Positions 1 through 12,640 of a DNA stretch of 64,000 nucleotides are shown here, one piece after another. The notes under the pieces are model-generated. The model saw only the letters and a list, made by a program, of their open reading frames with translations, ran no database searches and was not told where the DNA came from. Both the position numbers and the translations under genes were made by a program. Origin of the DNA: Molanna angustata (taxonomy: Eukaryota > Arthropoda > Insecta > Trichoptera > Molannidae). The DNA lies in assembly GCA_963576475.1 (NCBI GenBank), contig OY754982.1, positions 11,806,546-11,870,545 of the forward strand, given 5' to 3'. Positions within the stretch are counted from its first letter, which is position 1. The number at the start of each line of letters is the position of its first letter.

Positions 1-1079
1 CCTAGGACTCAATAAGTGTACCATCTACACAATCATTCTATATAACAGCTTACAATGACTTAGTAAGATTAATGAATTATACCAAAATCTATGAATTGTA
101 AAAAAATATTTAAAAAAATAGAATCAACAAAGTGAAGTGGACGGGGCACACAGGGCCGCGGTCCTGTGTACCCTGTTGTCATATGAACCTCTATGCCCCG
201 CAGAGACAATGTTTGAACAAACACAATTAAATGCAAAAGTTGGTACACAATGAAAACGAAACCTTTTGAAATCATATCCAATTTAACTTTAAATTCAGGT
301 TTAAACAATACGTCTGAATTTAAATAATTGATAGATGGTAAATATAAGCAATAATAAGACATTTTTTCAGAGAATTACCTTAATATTTCTTCGTTTTTGT
401 TTTTTATTTCCGTGTTGTCACCCGTCAGGCACTCAATCTTGGACACAACTAAGATGATGTTTAGACAACGTAATTAATACGTTGTCAGATAGATGACACT
501 AGTGATACTGATTCTACAAGGCCGGACCTCTGTACCCCCACGGACTCGTGTGCCCCGCCCTCCCCTAACTATCTTAAAAATATCATAAAATAATTAATCC
601 ACCGACAGAGTAAGGAATAAGCTACGACATTTAGCCTGGGGATTTTTGATATTACTGTATAGTGTGAGTTGTTCTCACTCACACTCACTTGTGTTGTTAT
701 AATTTCGTAAAATTGTTATTTTATAATAGAGATAAAAAACTCTATAAAAATATTGTTTTGCCTACCCAGTTATATTTATTATTCCTGGGGGACACAAATA
801 TTTAATTTTTGAGCGGACGCTATAAAGTACCAACTTTCGTCTCTTGAGAATTTTGTATTTCCTCTGAAGAGTCGTTGAAAATCTCAGAAGTTTGATAGAA
901 AATATTAATCAAATAATGTCTAAGTATTATTCATTTTAAAAGAAACGGTCAGTTTATCTATATACGCCTATTTTGAGAGAGAAAAATAAATATATATTTA
1001 TTCTTCTTCTTCTTATTGTGTCACTGTAGGAGCTGATTTGTTTTCAATATAAATTTAGATTGTACTCAGTTTGAGTTGT
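1..1079. other. AT-rich stretch without recognised gene; GC-rich inverted blocks
   Basis: No coding region is recognisable here. The only structure I see is two GC-rich blocks, at about 139-172 and 521-560, that match each other in inverted orientation at 18 of the first 23 positions (GGACGGGGCACAC against GGGCGGGGCACAC). They could be degenerate terminal inverted repeats of an element of about 420 bp. No target duplication is obvious. Confidence 0.3.
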
Positions 1080-1480
1080 GTCTTCTTCTTCTTCTTCTTT
1101 TTGTGCCGCTCCTAACGGAGGTTGGCGACTATCGCGCCAGACTCATCCTGATCTTGCGCCAACCAATCAAGTGACGCCGCATCCAGTATCCCTAACTCCT
1201 GCCTGAGACTTTTAAGCCACGATATTCTTTTTCGCCCCATTATCCGTCTTCTCTCTATCATTCCCTCCACTATAAGTCATAGAACGGCAAATTTATCACC
1301 ATAGAATATGTGGCCAAAGTACGTGACATTACGTCTCTTGATATTGGTTAGCAGCTCTCTCTCTTTTCCATTATATTTCAAACACTTTCATTGGAAACTC
1401 TATCGTCTCATGAGATGCGCAATCACCCTTCTGTATAGACACATCTCGAATGCTTGAATTTTATTTATTGTTAAGATTTT
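1080..1480 (-). mobile_element. RTE-type LINE 3' fragment with (GAA)n tail
   Basis: Read on the minus strand, this ends in a (GAA)n tail (1080-1100). Upstream it encodes the basic C-terminal tail of RTE-like endonuclease/reverse transcriptases, including RRIMGRKRISWLKSLRQ and LAQDQDESGAIVANLR. The fragment is 5' truncated and frameshifted and has no catalytic domain. A related copy on the plus strand lies near 31460-31600 (RKISWLKNLRQWF). Confidence 0.7.
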
Positions 1481-1532
1481 GAATTTTTTGGCACCGACTT
1501 CAAAAGTTATTCGATATTTCATATTTCAGCTA

Positions 1533-1974
1533 ATACCATCACGGTATATCCCACAATATGTCCTATTCTGATTCGTTTTAGAGTACGAAAACGTCTGTAA
1601 CCAACGGGTGACCGTGGAAAAAAGGATTTTATCCGCGCGATGTGTCGTAATGAGTCCCGTATAAATGCAGTCAACTTTTTGACATTTCTCATATACTAAA
1701 ATTCAGAGGGATAAATTACGACGAATCAGAATAGGACAAAATGTGGGGTAACCAGCGACAGGTGTGCGGGTGTGCCTTTCTTTTAAAGGGGAGCACAACA
1801 CATGCGTGTATCACACCATTCTCGTCTAACCTAAAAAGGCACTACATTCAGAATGGGTGGTGAACCTCATTGCTGAACTATGTGAGATGTTATTGTTGCC
1901 CGTTGTATTTTATATCACACGGGGCACTCGAAAACAATAATAGAAAAGAGTGGAAGCACTATTCTAAGTCGGTG
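1533..1974 (-). repeat. Dispersed repeat A, copy 1, interrupted
   Basis: This matches 18897-19190 in the opposite orientation and 19370-19510 and 38070-38150 in the same orientation. Shared words include TACCATCACGGTATATCCC, GGGGTAACCAG and CAGAATGGGTGGT. At 45255 and 19165 the CGTGATGGTA end is followed by a simple-repeat tail, so that end is probably the 3' end of a SINE-like retroposon. A small inverted-repeat element (1561-1736) splits this copy. Confidence 0.65.
1561..1736. mobile_element. 176-bp MITE with 16-bp perfect TIRs, nested in repeat A
   Basis: The ends are TCCTATTCTGATTCGT (1561-1576) and its exact reverse complement (1721-1736). Near-identical 7-bp repeats, caatatg and caaaatg, flank it. 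Uninterrupted copies of repeat A read cacaatgtggggtaacc across the site, which confirms an insertion. No coding capacity. The superfamily cannot be set from the TIR alone. Confidence 0.75.
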
Positions 1975-2156
1975 CCCCACAGGCCTCACAGATTTGATGT
2001 AAATAAATTATTAGCAACCTTTGTGGTTTCAAGTCATTTGTTTTGAGTTTCATGTAAAATTATCGTGCTTTTAAATTAAAAAAGCATTTTTTTAACTTTT
2101 TAATGGTACCTTTTTATTTCATAAGTTATTATTTTATTTTATTTTATTTTCTGTAG

Positions 2157-2228
2157 CTTCTCGGGCAAATAACAAGTACCTACTATGTCAAATAATTATT
2201 CAACACGCACCCAATAACAAGTTGCAGT
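2157..2228 (-). mobile_element. SINE-B 3' fragment
   Basis: This matches the 3' half of the full SINE-B copy at 28288-28497 (CTTCTYGGGCAACTAACAGG.., ATGTCAAATAATTATT, CACGCACCCAATAACAAG). The tRNA-like head is absent, so it is a 5'-truncated retroposed copy. Confidence 0.7.
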
Positions 2229-2866
2229 TGTTTTATGTTTTCACTAAAAGAAATAACGTCGAATTTATAACCTCTGTGTTTTTGGACGTCGGTTAAAAAA
2301 TAATGATTACTTTCATTGTTTACACAATATCCTATTATAAACAGCTAGTATGTACCTTTATTTTTAGGAAATTTAATTATAGGCATACTTGGTAAACGAA
2401 TTTCGACCCTCATCAGGGATCACAAGATTAATGTTGTCGCCGAATGTGAAACAAAAACACTGAAGTCTCATAATTATTTTTTGGTTCATAACGCTACTCT
2501 GCAATATTAGGTTACTCTATCAAATATATAGCTTATAGAAAATATTCCTGAAATATTGCAGCATCACGAATAGGACCCTCTCTCTTATTTATGTCGCGAT
2601 TAGAGATAACATGGCCATTTCTATCACACTTCTCGCCACACAAATTCAATATGCTCATTTTTTTTTTGGAAAAACCTTTCTTCAGAGTTTTTCATTCTGT
2701 CTCAGACATTTACAAGTTTTATATATCAAATTCAGCCAATAAGGATTTTTGGACGTTACTCCGTACAGTATAAAAGGATGTGATCTGATTTAGTAGTTCA
2801 AGACAAGGCAGTTAATGTTTAAACCATCTCAAAATACATAGGGTATTTTATACCGTTTTGATTTTT
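2229..2866. other. No recognised feature
   Basis: AT-rich sequence. The only long ORF (about 60 codons from 2591) resembles nothing I recognise and is probably chance. Confidence 0.5.
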
Positions 2867-3867
2867 CAACTGTCGATTCGTTCATGAGAATTCAATTCTC
2901 TTAATGAATCGACATTATTAAGCCAATGTGCGTGTACGAAGAAAAATTTTGTATGGTGTAGTGGACTTTTTGCATGCTAATAACACCAACTAGAGGCCTC
3001 GCAGCATATATGTTCCCATACATGGATTTACTCAGAATTCGGAGTAGAACATTTTATGTGAGTTTTGTGTGTGTGTGTCTGTGTGTGGGTGTGTGTGTGT
3101 GTCCGCCCCCCCCTTATAACTTTTGATCCGCTGAATTTACAGAGCCCGAAATTTCAAAATATATAAACAGTTATAGGCCTACAAAACTTTTATACTCAGA
3201 ATTGTGAATTTTTGTTTCAGTCAGGGGTTATCATCTTTTGAATTTTTACTTTATTTTTACATATATCACAGAAACCATAAAAGCTAGAACGCTGAAAATT
3301 GGTATAACGATAGACAAATACAAAATGTAAAAAATTAGTTTTTTTCTAAAATTCCAGAGTTTCTCAAACATTTTTTATTAAGAAAAATATTTTTTATGAT
3401 AAATTTATGAGTTTAACTGCCTGTATTTACATTTTTTTTTAAATATCGAAAAAAGCCGAAATACCCCAACTAGATAATTTAATTTTATATAAAAAATATG
3501 AACATTGTATAAGCACATCTCAATTTTTTTTAACAATTTTTATAAAAATTGAATTTAGTTGACGACATCACTTCATACAATTGGTATGGTAGTCGCTTAT
3601 ACACAATATGTAAGAAGACTTAATAGTTTGATACTTAAATCTCGAAACATACATACATACCATCATACTGTTTTCATATTCTGTGTAGGAAAAACAGACT
3701 GACCTCCATACTATTCTATCCTGACAAACATACCTACATGTTTTATATAGAAAATTAAATATCTTCAAATATTTATTAATTTGTGTTGTTTATAGTTTGG
3801 TACGTATTCTTTGATTATGCATACTATCGCCATCGACAGTTGGATCTCATGTGTTACATGCAACTAG
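2867..3867 (+). repeat. Dispersed repeat DR1, copy 1 (about 1.0 kb)
   Basis: It is colinear with 40774-41771 over essentially its whole length, and a short inverted piece lies at 35262-35420. The left end starts CAACTGTCGATTCG and folds into a hairpin (TCGATTCG..AATGAATCGA around GAATTC). Near the right end ATCGACAGTTG repeats the first 11 bases in inverted form, then both copies continue to CAACTAG. It contains GT-rich simple sequence at about 3070-3102. No ORF of note, so probably a non-autonomous DNA element. Confidence 0.75.
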
Positions 3868-5133
<1,266 letters not shown>

Positions 5134-5220
5134 ATTGATGCTGGGCATGACTATTTTTTTATATTGTATACAGTTTACTTGTCCAGTTATTGTTTGTGTA
5201 CTTTAAATAAAATGAAATAA

Positions 5221-5347
5221 ATAAGTACATATACATCCTCAAACATTCCCTAACAAATAAGCATAAATGCTTAAACTAAGCATACTATAGGTGAATGAAA
5301 TCAGTCTGGATTACTAATCCAGCGCACTAATCACTCAGCCACCACCC
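5221..5347 (-). mobile_element. SINE-A copy
   Basis: On the minus strand the tRNA-like head reads GGTGGCTGAGTGATTAGTGCG (box A-like), followed by the body CTATAGTATGCTTAG and an end matching 48660-48735. The box B region is degraded. It has the same arrangement as the copies at 9497-9622 and 48588-48735. Confidence 0.65.
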
Positions 5348-6290
5348 ATCTTGAATCCTTTTTCCTTTCCTTATTTTCTTTGATCAATAAAAGTGAACAT
5401 GTTTATATTGTAAATCGTTTAGGTTTTCATTTATTGTTTTTCTTCAATTTTTTCATTTATATAATACAACACATGAAAAACACAATCACAAGATATAAAA
5501 AAAACATTGTCCTTTACCAGAATGCAAACACTCGTGTGTAAAGGAGAAGTTATGAACAGAGGAAACAAAAAATAAATATAATATACAGAATTCTTAACTA
5601 TACAAAATGAAGTGAATATAATTTACAAATCATTCAATATTATAAGTCCATTATTTGAAATCTGTTTCCATTTAGATTTTAGTTTCGATTGTTTTCGATT
5701 TAAGTGTTAGTCTTAAATCTGTTTCAATTTTACGGGTATTATTGTAATGGAATTGTAATAGAACTGTATTAATTAAATTAAAGGAGAGTAGTGCAGACTT
5801 GAATCTTGTACTTTATGCTCAAGAAAAACGTTATACTTTGTTTTATTGTAAAACCCAAGTTTTAATCAAATCGAAAAAAAAATTGATCGTTAAGTTAACG
5901 TAAAAGGTATAGTTTATTTCAATATCTGTATGGTATTGATATTTGTTGTTGAATATTTTTAACCAAAAGCTTTATAGCGTTCGAGATTTTTCTCAAAAGC
6001 AGTTCACTTAAAAGATAAAATCACATCTATCTGCCGTTGACGTTTGTGATTGATTTCTTGATGTGCGAAGCTACAGGGACTTAAATATGACGTCTTGTAA
6101 AATTGTTTTTGAATCGCAAGTATAACTTAGCTCGAGTGTAAACATATCAATCTCATGTCAAAATGATTACATTCATACTTAATTATAATTCTTCAATCAC
6201 TTATAAGGTTCACATATTATACCTATTCACCAAATAATTCACTCAGTAGATGCAGTTATTAATAATAATTTATATATTTAATTAATTGTA
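5348..6290. other. No recognised feature
   Basis: AT-rich sequence with no ORF, tail or inverted repeat that I can assign. Confidence 0.5.
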
Positions 6291-6460
6291 TGTCAGGCAA
6301 CTAACAGGTACTATGTAAATTATTTGGTTAAAACGTACACTGTTGGAATATTCTGGGGACTCTTGAGTTTTATCGTCTCGCAGATCCAGATTGAAAATTA
6401 AACAAAAAACTGTATCTTATGAGACAGATATCTTAAAAACTGAGCCGAGAAGGCCGACAA
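6291..6460 (-). mobile_element. SINE-B copy, divergent
   Basis: It matches SINE-B along its length (GGCAACTAACAGGTACTATG, TTTATCGTCTCGCAGATCCAG, GAGCCGAGAAGGCCGACA). The box B segment is replaced by diverged sequence, which suggests an old copy. Confidence 0.65.
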
Positions 6461-6465
6461 TACAC

Positions 6466-7030
6466 ACATAAACCGTATCGAAAGGATACAAAATATATTT
6501 ATTAAACACCTTAATCGAAAAGCATTTCTTTATTTCCCGTCGTATCGTGAGGCAAGGATTTACCATTGCATTGATTCACTCGAAAACAGACGTACTCTAT
6601 CTGATATGATGCTTCTCCACAATATTATTAATAATAAAATTGATTCTCCTGCTCTTTTAAATTATATATCTTTCAACATCCCTACCTACCCGTAGAACTA
6701 GACACACTCCTCTTTTCCACCTAACCACTCAACACACCAACTATGCTCAACATGCAACAATGTAGGTACAGCATCTGTAATACATATAATAGGCATTTCC
6801 AAGAGATTGACATATTCTTATCAAATTTAACACTAAATTATACTGACACATTTATATATGCAATTTCATACAATATCTCACCATAATATGTAACCATTCC
6901 TAATGTATCTTATTATACCTACTACAATAACTTCAGCGACAACATGTAATTGGCTTTATTATTAATCAAATTATCTTTATGTTATATAATTTATTATATG
7001 CTGTATGTTGTCCTTTAAATAAATAAATAA
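6466..7030 (+). pseudogene. CR1/Jockey-type LINE C-terminal fragment and 3' UTR
   Basis: Plus-strand translation of about 6475-6700 shows the post-RT region typical of these LINEs: RIERIQNIFIKHL, then SLENRRTLSDMMLLHNIINN and DSPALLNYISFNIP. Stops and frame changes follow. The copy ends in (AAAT)n at about 7015-7030. There is no RT core, so it is a dead 5'-truncated copy. It meets another LINE tail on the opposite strand almost directly. Confidence 0.75.
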
Positions 7031-7039
7031 ATTTGATAG

Positions 7040-7600
7040 AACATATTTATTTATTTATTTATATAATTTAAGGGGAAACATACAGCAATTTATAATCCAT
7101 AAATAAGAACAATAACAATTATCAGTAATTTGCCAAAATAGTTCCCACAACATGCGTAATATAAAAAAGGACAAGTTAGCTTAAAAAACATATACAGTGG
7201 AGTGAGTTAAAAACTAAATTAAAATTAAAGTATACAGCTTAAAACAAAAAAAAATAACAAAGAATATAAACAAGATAAGTAATTTAAAATTAGGAAAATA
7301 GATAATGGGGGTAAGTAGGAATTGCGGGGAGTGGACAGGGAATAAAGATGATTGGTATTCCATGTCTCGTATCACTGCGTTTTTGCGGATATACTCCTGC
7401 GATATTGCGGATATGTGCTGTTGAGTAAATCAATGTTGTAAAAACTTGTGTTATACTGCTTACAAATGCGTGGGAAGCATGAATTCATTCTGTGATTAGT
7501 GTTACAGTGTGGAATATGAAATAGATTTGAGTGTCTGCTTGTTCTACCTGGCACATGAAACAGTATGTTACTTATACATATTAAAAAAGAACAGATTAGA
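7040..7600 (-). pseudogene. CR1/Jockey-type LINE 3' fragment, tail-to-tail with the previous one
   Basis: The minus-strand ORF at 7372-7554 encodes a LINE C-terminus (RTSRHSNLFHIPHC.. and CFPRICKQYN). About 300 bp of 3' UTR follows and then a (TAAA)n tail at about 7045-7065. Only the end of the element survives. The two opposed tails form a TTTA/AAAT-rich junction. Confidence 0.7.
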
Positions 7601-7667
7601 ACCTGTAATAAAAAGATTTAGAACCAGGATTCCGTAAAAAAATCTAAAGAAATTATTATATATGTAA

Positions 7668-7854
7668 CTTCTGGGGCAACTTACAGGTACTATGTCAAAT
7701 ATTAATTTAACAAGCACCCCATTCTGGATACTTACGATATTAATCGTCTCACAGATCCAGACTGAAAATACAATTAAAACTGTGTCGCGAATCGAACCCG
7801 GGACCTTTGGATCAGCTGCCAGATACCTAACCAACTGAGCCACGAAGGCCGACA
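7668..7854 (-). mobile_element. SINE-B copy
   Basis: Nearly full-length tRNA-derived SINE. The minus-strand head is GGCCTTCGTGGCTCAGTTGG (box A), with box B GGGTTCGATTC. The SINE body follows and ends at the GTTGCCC-type 3' end. It lacks about 20 bp of the body relative to 28288-28497. Confidence 0.85.
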
Positions 7855-7866
7855 TAAACATTTAAA

Positions 7867-8320
7867 CAAACATAGAAACTAAGTTTAGTTTGTCGATCGA
7901 TAATTCTTATTAGAAATCCATTGTATATAGATATATCGGTGTGACAAGATGCAAAGAGAACATGCTAAGGTGGGGTATTAGGGTGGAAGAGGATGTTTCC
8001 TGCAATTGCGGCGAGATACGAACTGAAGAACACCTCCTCATCTGTCAAGATATGCCAATGACATGCGACGCAGAGGACTTGAAGATGGTTAATGACAATG
8101 CCGTTGCGGTTGCTGTATTCTGGAGTGGAAAGGCCTAGTGAGAAGTACTCGGACTCGTTAAGTAAGTAAGTAAGTATTAAATATGTAAAGAAAAAACTTG
8201 GTATTTGTTATATTGAAATATATTTGATTATTGACGATATGCCTTGCACGAAACGCGTCAATAATCTAATAAATTTCAATAGAAGTATTTTTTTTATATA
8301 TTTTGTGATATGTCTAAAAG
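7867..8320. repeat. Repeat shared with 62960-63707, split by LINE DNA
   Basis: 7867-7925 (AAGTTTAGTTTGTCGATCG..) matches 62962-63010. 8215-8300 (TTGATTATTGACG.., GCACGAAACGCGTCAATAATC) matches the long inverted-repeat arms at 63012-63118 and 63601-63707. A LINE C-terminal fragment (about 7928-8176) lies between the two parts. Confidence 0.55.
7928..8178 (+). pseudogene. LINE C-terminal zinc-knuckle fragment with (TAAG)n tail
   Basis: The ORF from about 7941 encodes ENMLRWGI followed by a Cys pattern (CNCGEIRTEEHLLICQ) and ends in VAVAVFWSGKA. The same layout, LQRWG then CECG..TEHLLEC then VVAFWERR, occurs at 29543-29974, so the two belong to one LINE family. The copy ends in GTAAGTAAGTAAGTAAG (about 8158-8176), a typical short-repeat 3' tail. 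No RT domain remains. Confidence 0.75.
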
Positions 8321-9154
8321 CATAGAAACATTTCTACCATTAATATGGTAAATTTTGGGTGTACTGTATTCACGTTTTTAAAGATTGAAAAAAAAATGTA
8401 TTGCATATGAATTAATAAAATAACTTGTAGATAATAACAAATATTACAGATTGTAATTAAATTTGATATCCGTCAATAACTTTTGAGATTAAAGTTCAAT
8501 TAATTTAGGTATTTACCCTTTTAGAATTATTGTCCAATTAAACTCTACGGTTTCTCCAATAATTATTATTGATTAGCAATTTCAAGAATCCTTGTCTCTC
8601 ATTATTTTATTGAATCCCGATTCAGCTCTCATCACATTATATTTAGTTAAGTGAATTAGACCCAGGTTACAATGGGGCGAATACCTTTTAAGGAAAAATA
8701 TCAAAAGTGAGAGAAATATTGCAATCTATGAAACAAAGCTGTGAAGAAGTCATTAAGGTATTACTAATATCATTTAATGATTCGGCGGTTTACCTACCTT
8801 ACTACGGTTTTGGAACCCAATTTCCTTGTTATCAGAATTAAGAATAATTGTTTTCTAAATCTAGTGCGATAATCACAGACCCTGGAATTATTACAATATG
8901 TGTTCGGTAAATGGGACAACTCTTCCAAACCTTTCCTCTCCTAAAAGTATTGCTACCTACATCAGTAGTCTTCATAATCGTCAACAACTTATCGCTGTGT
9001 ATGTCTCACTGAAAGTTGAAGAAGTTCGACACAAGACGAAATATAGTTTTTTTACTTTATTATATCGATCGATTAAAACTACGCGCCGTGCGCATAATAC
9101 CCAAAGCGTGTTTGGAATTGGTGTGTTTTACCAACATAATAATGTTGTGATATA
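8321..9154. other. No recognised feature
   Basis: AT-rich sequence. Only short ORFs occur, and none resembles a family I know. Confidence 0.45.
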
Positions 9155-9475
9155 AAGGTTAGGGTGGGTGCCTTACCTGAAGATCTCCGATACAAAGGAA
9201 GAAATTCGCCGCCAGGAAGTTGCAATATTCCCTTTTCTCTATATCCAACAATATGTGACTATTGACTTTAAGGTATGCCTGATGGTGTTAAAGGCTCTGA
9301 ACGATTAGGCTTCACACTACTTTCAAGAACTACGTCAAAATAATGTTCCATCGGGAAGGCAGCTAACATTGAGATCATCTGGATCACAGAGTAGGTACCA
9401 AATCTTTAGAAGAACTGGACACTTAATAAGCCGGCTTACTATGATCGCGGTTGCCATTTAAGTTTGGCATTTTTT
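9155..9475 (+). pseudogene. LINE C-terminal fragment (CR1/L2-like) plus shared leader
   Basis: Reading 9240-9470 in one plus frame gives IDFKVCLMVLKALND, a stop, then SHYFQELRQNN and RQLTLRSSGSQSRYQIFRRTG. This is the conserved post-RT block of CR1/L2-like LINEs. At least one internal stop makes it a pseudogene. The preceding 9155-9245 is about 80% similar, in inverted orientation, to 21475-21565, so that leader is repetitive too. Confidence 0.6.
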
Positions 9476-9496
9476 TTTAGTAAAATAATATTTCCT

Positions 9497-9622
9497 TATA
9501 TCAAGAACATACACATCTTCATCTCACATCTATAGGTGAACGAAATCGGTCGTGGCAGGATTCGAACACGCTTCCACTGGATTACTAACCTAGAGCACTA
9601 ACCGCTCTGCCACCACTCATCT
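9497..9622 (-). mobile_element. SINE-A copy abutting the RTE tail
   Basis: The minus-strand head GTGGCAGAGCGGTTAGTGC (box A) and GTGTTCGAATCCTG (box B) show a tRNA-derived promoter. The body CGATTTCGTTCACCTATAG follows. Its head starts about 15 bp beyond the (GAA)n tail of the RTE element. Confidence 0.85.
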
Positions 9623-9637
9623 AACTGTCCTCACAGT

Positions 9638-12600
9638 TCTTCTTCTTCTTCTTCTTTAGCCGTCTCTCCACTGCTGGATGTAGGCCTCTTCAAAATCCTT
9701 CCATTTATTTCGGTCCATGGCTCGTCTCGGCCAGTTTCTACCCGCAACAGGGACAATATCGTCCGCCCATCTTTTCATCGGTCGACCTATTCCGCGTTTA
9801 TTTCCCCATGGTCTCCACCTCATAACTCTGGGTGCCCATCTCTCTGTTCCCTGTCTAGCAACGTGACCTGCCCATTGCCACTTTAATCTTGCTACATGAT
9901 CCATAATGTCGACAACCTTGGTCTGGCGTCTGATCTCTTCATTTCTTATTTTATTTCTCAGACTTATGCCTAACATTTGCCTCTCCATGGATCGCTGTGC
10001 GCATTTAAGTTTGTATGTGGTGTTGGCAGTCAATGTCATCGTTTCTAGACCATACGTCATCACAGGGAGGACACACGATTCAAAAACTCTTCGTTTCAAA
10101 TTAATGGGGATTTCTTTGTTTTTTAGGACATGCTGGAGTTTGCCAAAAGCAGCCTAGCCGAGACCAATCCTTCTAGGTATTTCCGCTGTTTGGTTTTCCT
10201 TCCCTAATGTGATTTTCTGCCCAAGATAAATATACTCGTTTACAGCTTCAATCGTTTTGTTGTCGATTTTTAAGCTGTTGCTGGATGAACTCATTATTTT
10301 TGTTTTATTTATATTCATCTCCAGGCCAATCTTTAGGGAAGCTTCGTGCAGATCTTTGATCATGCCACTTAATTCTGCCAGATCTTCACTTACAAGAACT
10401 ATGTCATCAGCAAATCTGAGATGGGTCAGATACATGCCATTTATTTTTATACCCTTTTTTTCCCAATTTAAAGTTTTAAAAACATTTTCCAGGGCAACAG
10501 TAAATAGTTTGGGAGAAATGGTGTCTCCCTGTCTGACGCCTCTACAGATTTTTACTTTTTCCGTTTTTGTTTCTTCGTCAATTTTTACAACCATTGTGGC
10601 ATGGTCATATATAAATTTAATTAGCCTTGAGTATCTTGAGTCGATTCTTGCATCGTTTAGAGCTTGTATTACTCCCCACTGTTCTACCGAGTCAAAGGCT
10701 TTTTTATAGTCAATAAATGCCAAATGGATTGTAATATTGTATTCGGTGACTTTTTCTATAAGCAGGCGTAGCGTTTGAATATGGTCAATAGTTCCAAAAC
10801 TTTTTCTGAAGCCTGCCTGCTCTATCGGTTGGTAGAAATCTAGTTTCTTAGTTAAACGGTTTGTAAGAATCTTAGTAAGTAATTTGTACAAGTGTGATAA
10901 TAAGCTGATCGGTCGGTAGTTTTCTAGATTTTCGGGATCTCCTTTTTTGTGTAAAAGTATAACTTCGGCATTTTGCCAGATTTCTGGTATTATTTGTTGT
11001 TCTAGGCACTTATTGAGAAGTATTTTAACTGCTTCAATGAGCTCTTCGCCGCCTAGTTTTATCATGTCACTTGTCACTTGATCTTCGCCCGGACTTTTAT
11101 TGTGTTTCATATATTTAAGTGCGTTTATTAACTCATCGTAATCAATTTCTGGCATTTCTTCCGATCCGGCGTTTAATATGGTGCCATTATTCTCTTCATC
11201 ATATTGTGTCTTTGATCTGTATAAATCTGTATAAAATTCATGTACAGATTCTATTATCTTGTTTTTGTCATTGACTACATCGCCATTTTTGTTTTTAATT
11301 CTAATGATATTCGATTTGCCAGTAGTTTTGTTTGATCTAAGGATTCTCATGTTTTTGTTTGATTCTATCGTGCTCATGATAAGGCTTGTATTATATTTTC
11401 GGATATCTTTTCTTATTTCCTTCCTGATAATCTTATTAAGAGTGTTATATCTGCTTGAGTCTCTGTCAGTTTGTCGTCTTTCCTCAATAAGTTTTATTGT
11501 GTTTAATGATAGTTTTTGGTTTTTGCCTGTTTTTCTAAATGATATTGTTTTAACAGCTGTCTGAATACTTTCCGTAATTTTATTTGTAAGGTGATTTATA
11601 TCCATGTTGTGAAGCTCTGGTTCATGTTCCAATTTCTGTTGTAGTATTTTTTGAAATTCTGTTTGGTGTTTGGTAATTGTTTCGATTGTGGGTGTTTTCC
11701 TGGGTTTTTTGTGGATCATGTTAAGCCTTTCTAGTTTTTCATTTATTCTAAACGAAGCTCTCACCAATCTGTGGTCGCTTCCCGCGTCAAATTGGTTTAG
11801 GACCGATATATCTTTACAGTATTTCAATTTGTCTGTAATAACAAAGTCAATTTCATTTTTTGTCCTACCGTAGGGACTTTTCCATGTCCATTTTCTTTGT
11901 TTTTTCTTCATGTAAAATGTGTTTGCGCAGTATAATTGTTCACATTGCAGGTAGTCTAAAAGTGTTTCTCCTCTTACATTTCTCTTACCCAGACCAAATT
12001 TACCAATGTAGTGCGGATCCCCAAGCTGCCTCTCTCCCAATTTTGCATTAAAATCTCCTATTATTACATATACTAAGTTGTGCATTTTCCAATTTTCTCG
12101 CCTTTGTAATATCTTCATAGAACTTCTCGACCTCTTCGTCAACTGCTGCACTCGTTGGAGCGTATACTTGTATGACCTGTATTTTAAATCGTTTGTTAAG
12201 TTCCAGTATAATATATATGACTCTGTGTGATATGCTGTTCATTTTTATTACTTTGTCTCTTTTACTTTTATGTACCATTATAGCCACTCCTCCTGTTGAG
12301 ACTTGTTTATTGTTTCTATATAAAAGGTGTCCTGATGGGAGGGTAACAGCTTCTTCTCATTTTAGTCTTGTTTCGCACATTCCTAAAATATCCCAGTTTA
12401 CATTATCAAGTTCTCTTTCAAGTCTAATTCTGTCTGCTTCTTGTCTCAAAGTCCGAATATTATATGTCGCGATCTTAAGTTCTGTGATTTTCCCTTTATT
12501 CGAGTTTTTGCCTCCCCCAGAATCCATGAGGCGGACCAACTTTGAGTCAGTGTGAGATTCTGAGTTTTTATCTCTACTCACCTGGGGTAGTTTCGTTTTA

Positions 12601-12640
12601 TAATTCGAATTCATGGTTGGTGCGTTGGAGTTAAGTGAGA
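9638..12640 (-). mobile_element. Near full-length RTE-type non-LTR retrotransposon
   Basis: One long coding region on the minus strand (12614 to 9656) carries an APE-like endonuclease, a reverse transcriptase and the RTE-type C-terminal tail. A (GAA)n tail (9638-9656) lies directly after the stop codon, as is usual for RTE elements, which have very short 3' UTRs. The 5' limit is uncertain; I place it just upstream of the first Met. No clear target duplication was found. Confidence 0.9.
9656..12614 (-). pseudogene. RTE endonuclease-reverse transcriptase ORF with three lesions
   Basis: This ORF would give about 985 residues if uninterrupted. It would nick target DNA and copy element RNA at the nick. 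The N-terminus (12614-12357) has the APE start IATYNIRTL and ILGMCETRLK. An in-frame TGA follows, and the same frame continues to about 12090. A frameshift there leads into a 665-codon stretch (12151-10154) holding IGDFNAKLG (residues 31-39), GSDHRLVRA (124-132), the RT motifs DYKKAFD (481-487), RGVRQGDTISP (538-548) and FADD (580-583). A TAG at 10157, where relatives usually have Trp, separates the in-frame C-terminal 147 codons (YGLETMTL.., WAGHVAR..). All catalytic motifs I checked are present. The few lesions suggest a fairly young inactive copy. Confidence 0.9.

Noticed and set aside
2867..3867. DR1 as a Helitron
   Set aside because: It ends CTAG and has a hairpin, but the hairpin lies at the opposite end and the A/T insertion context is not consistent between copies.
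9548..9621. A tRNA gene near the RTE tail
   Set aside because: It is the head of SINE-A; the arms do not form a full cloverleaf and the same sequence recurs.
10257..12555. Several plus-strand ORFs of 60-150 codons
   Set aside because: Shadow frames of the minus-strand RTE ORF.
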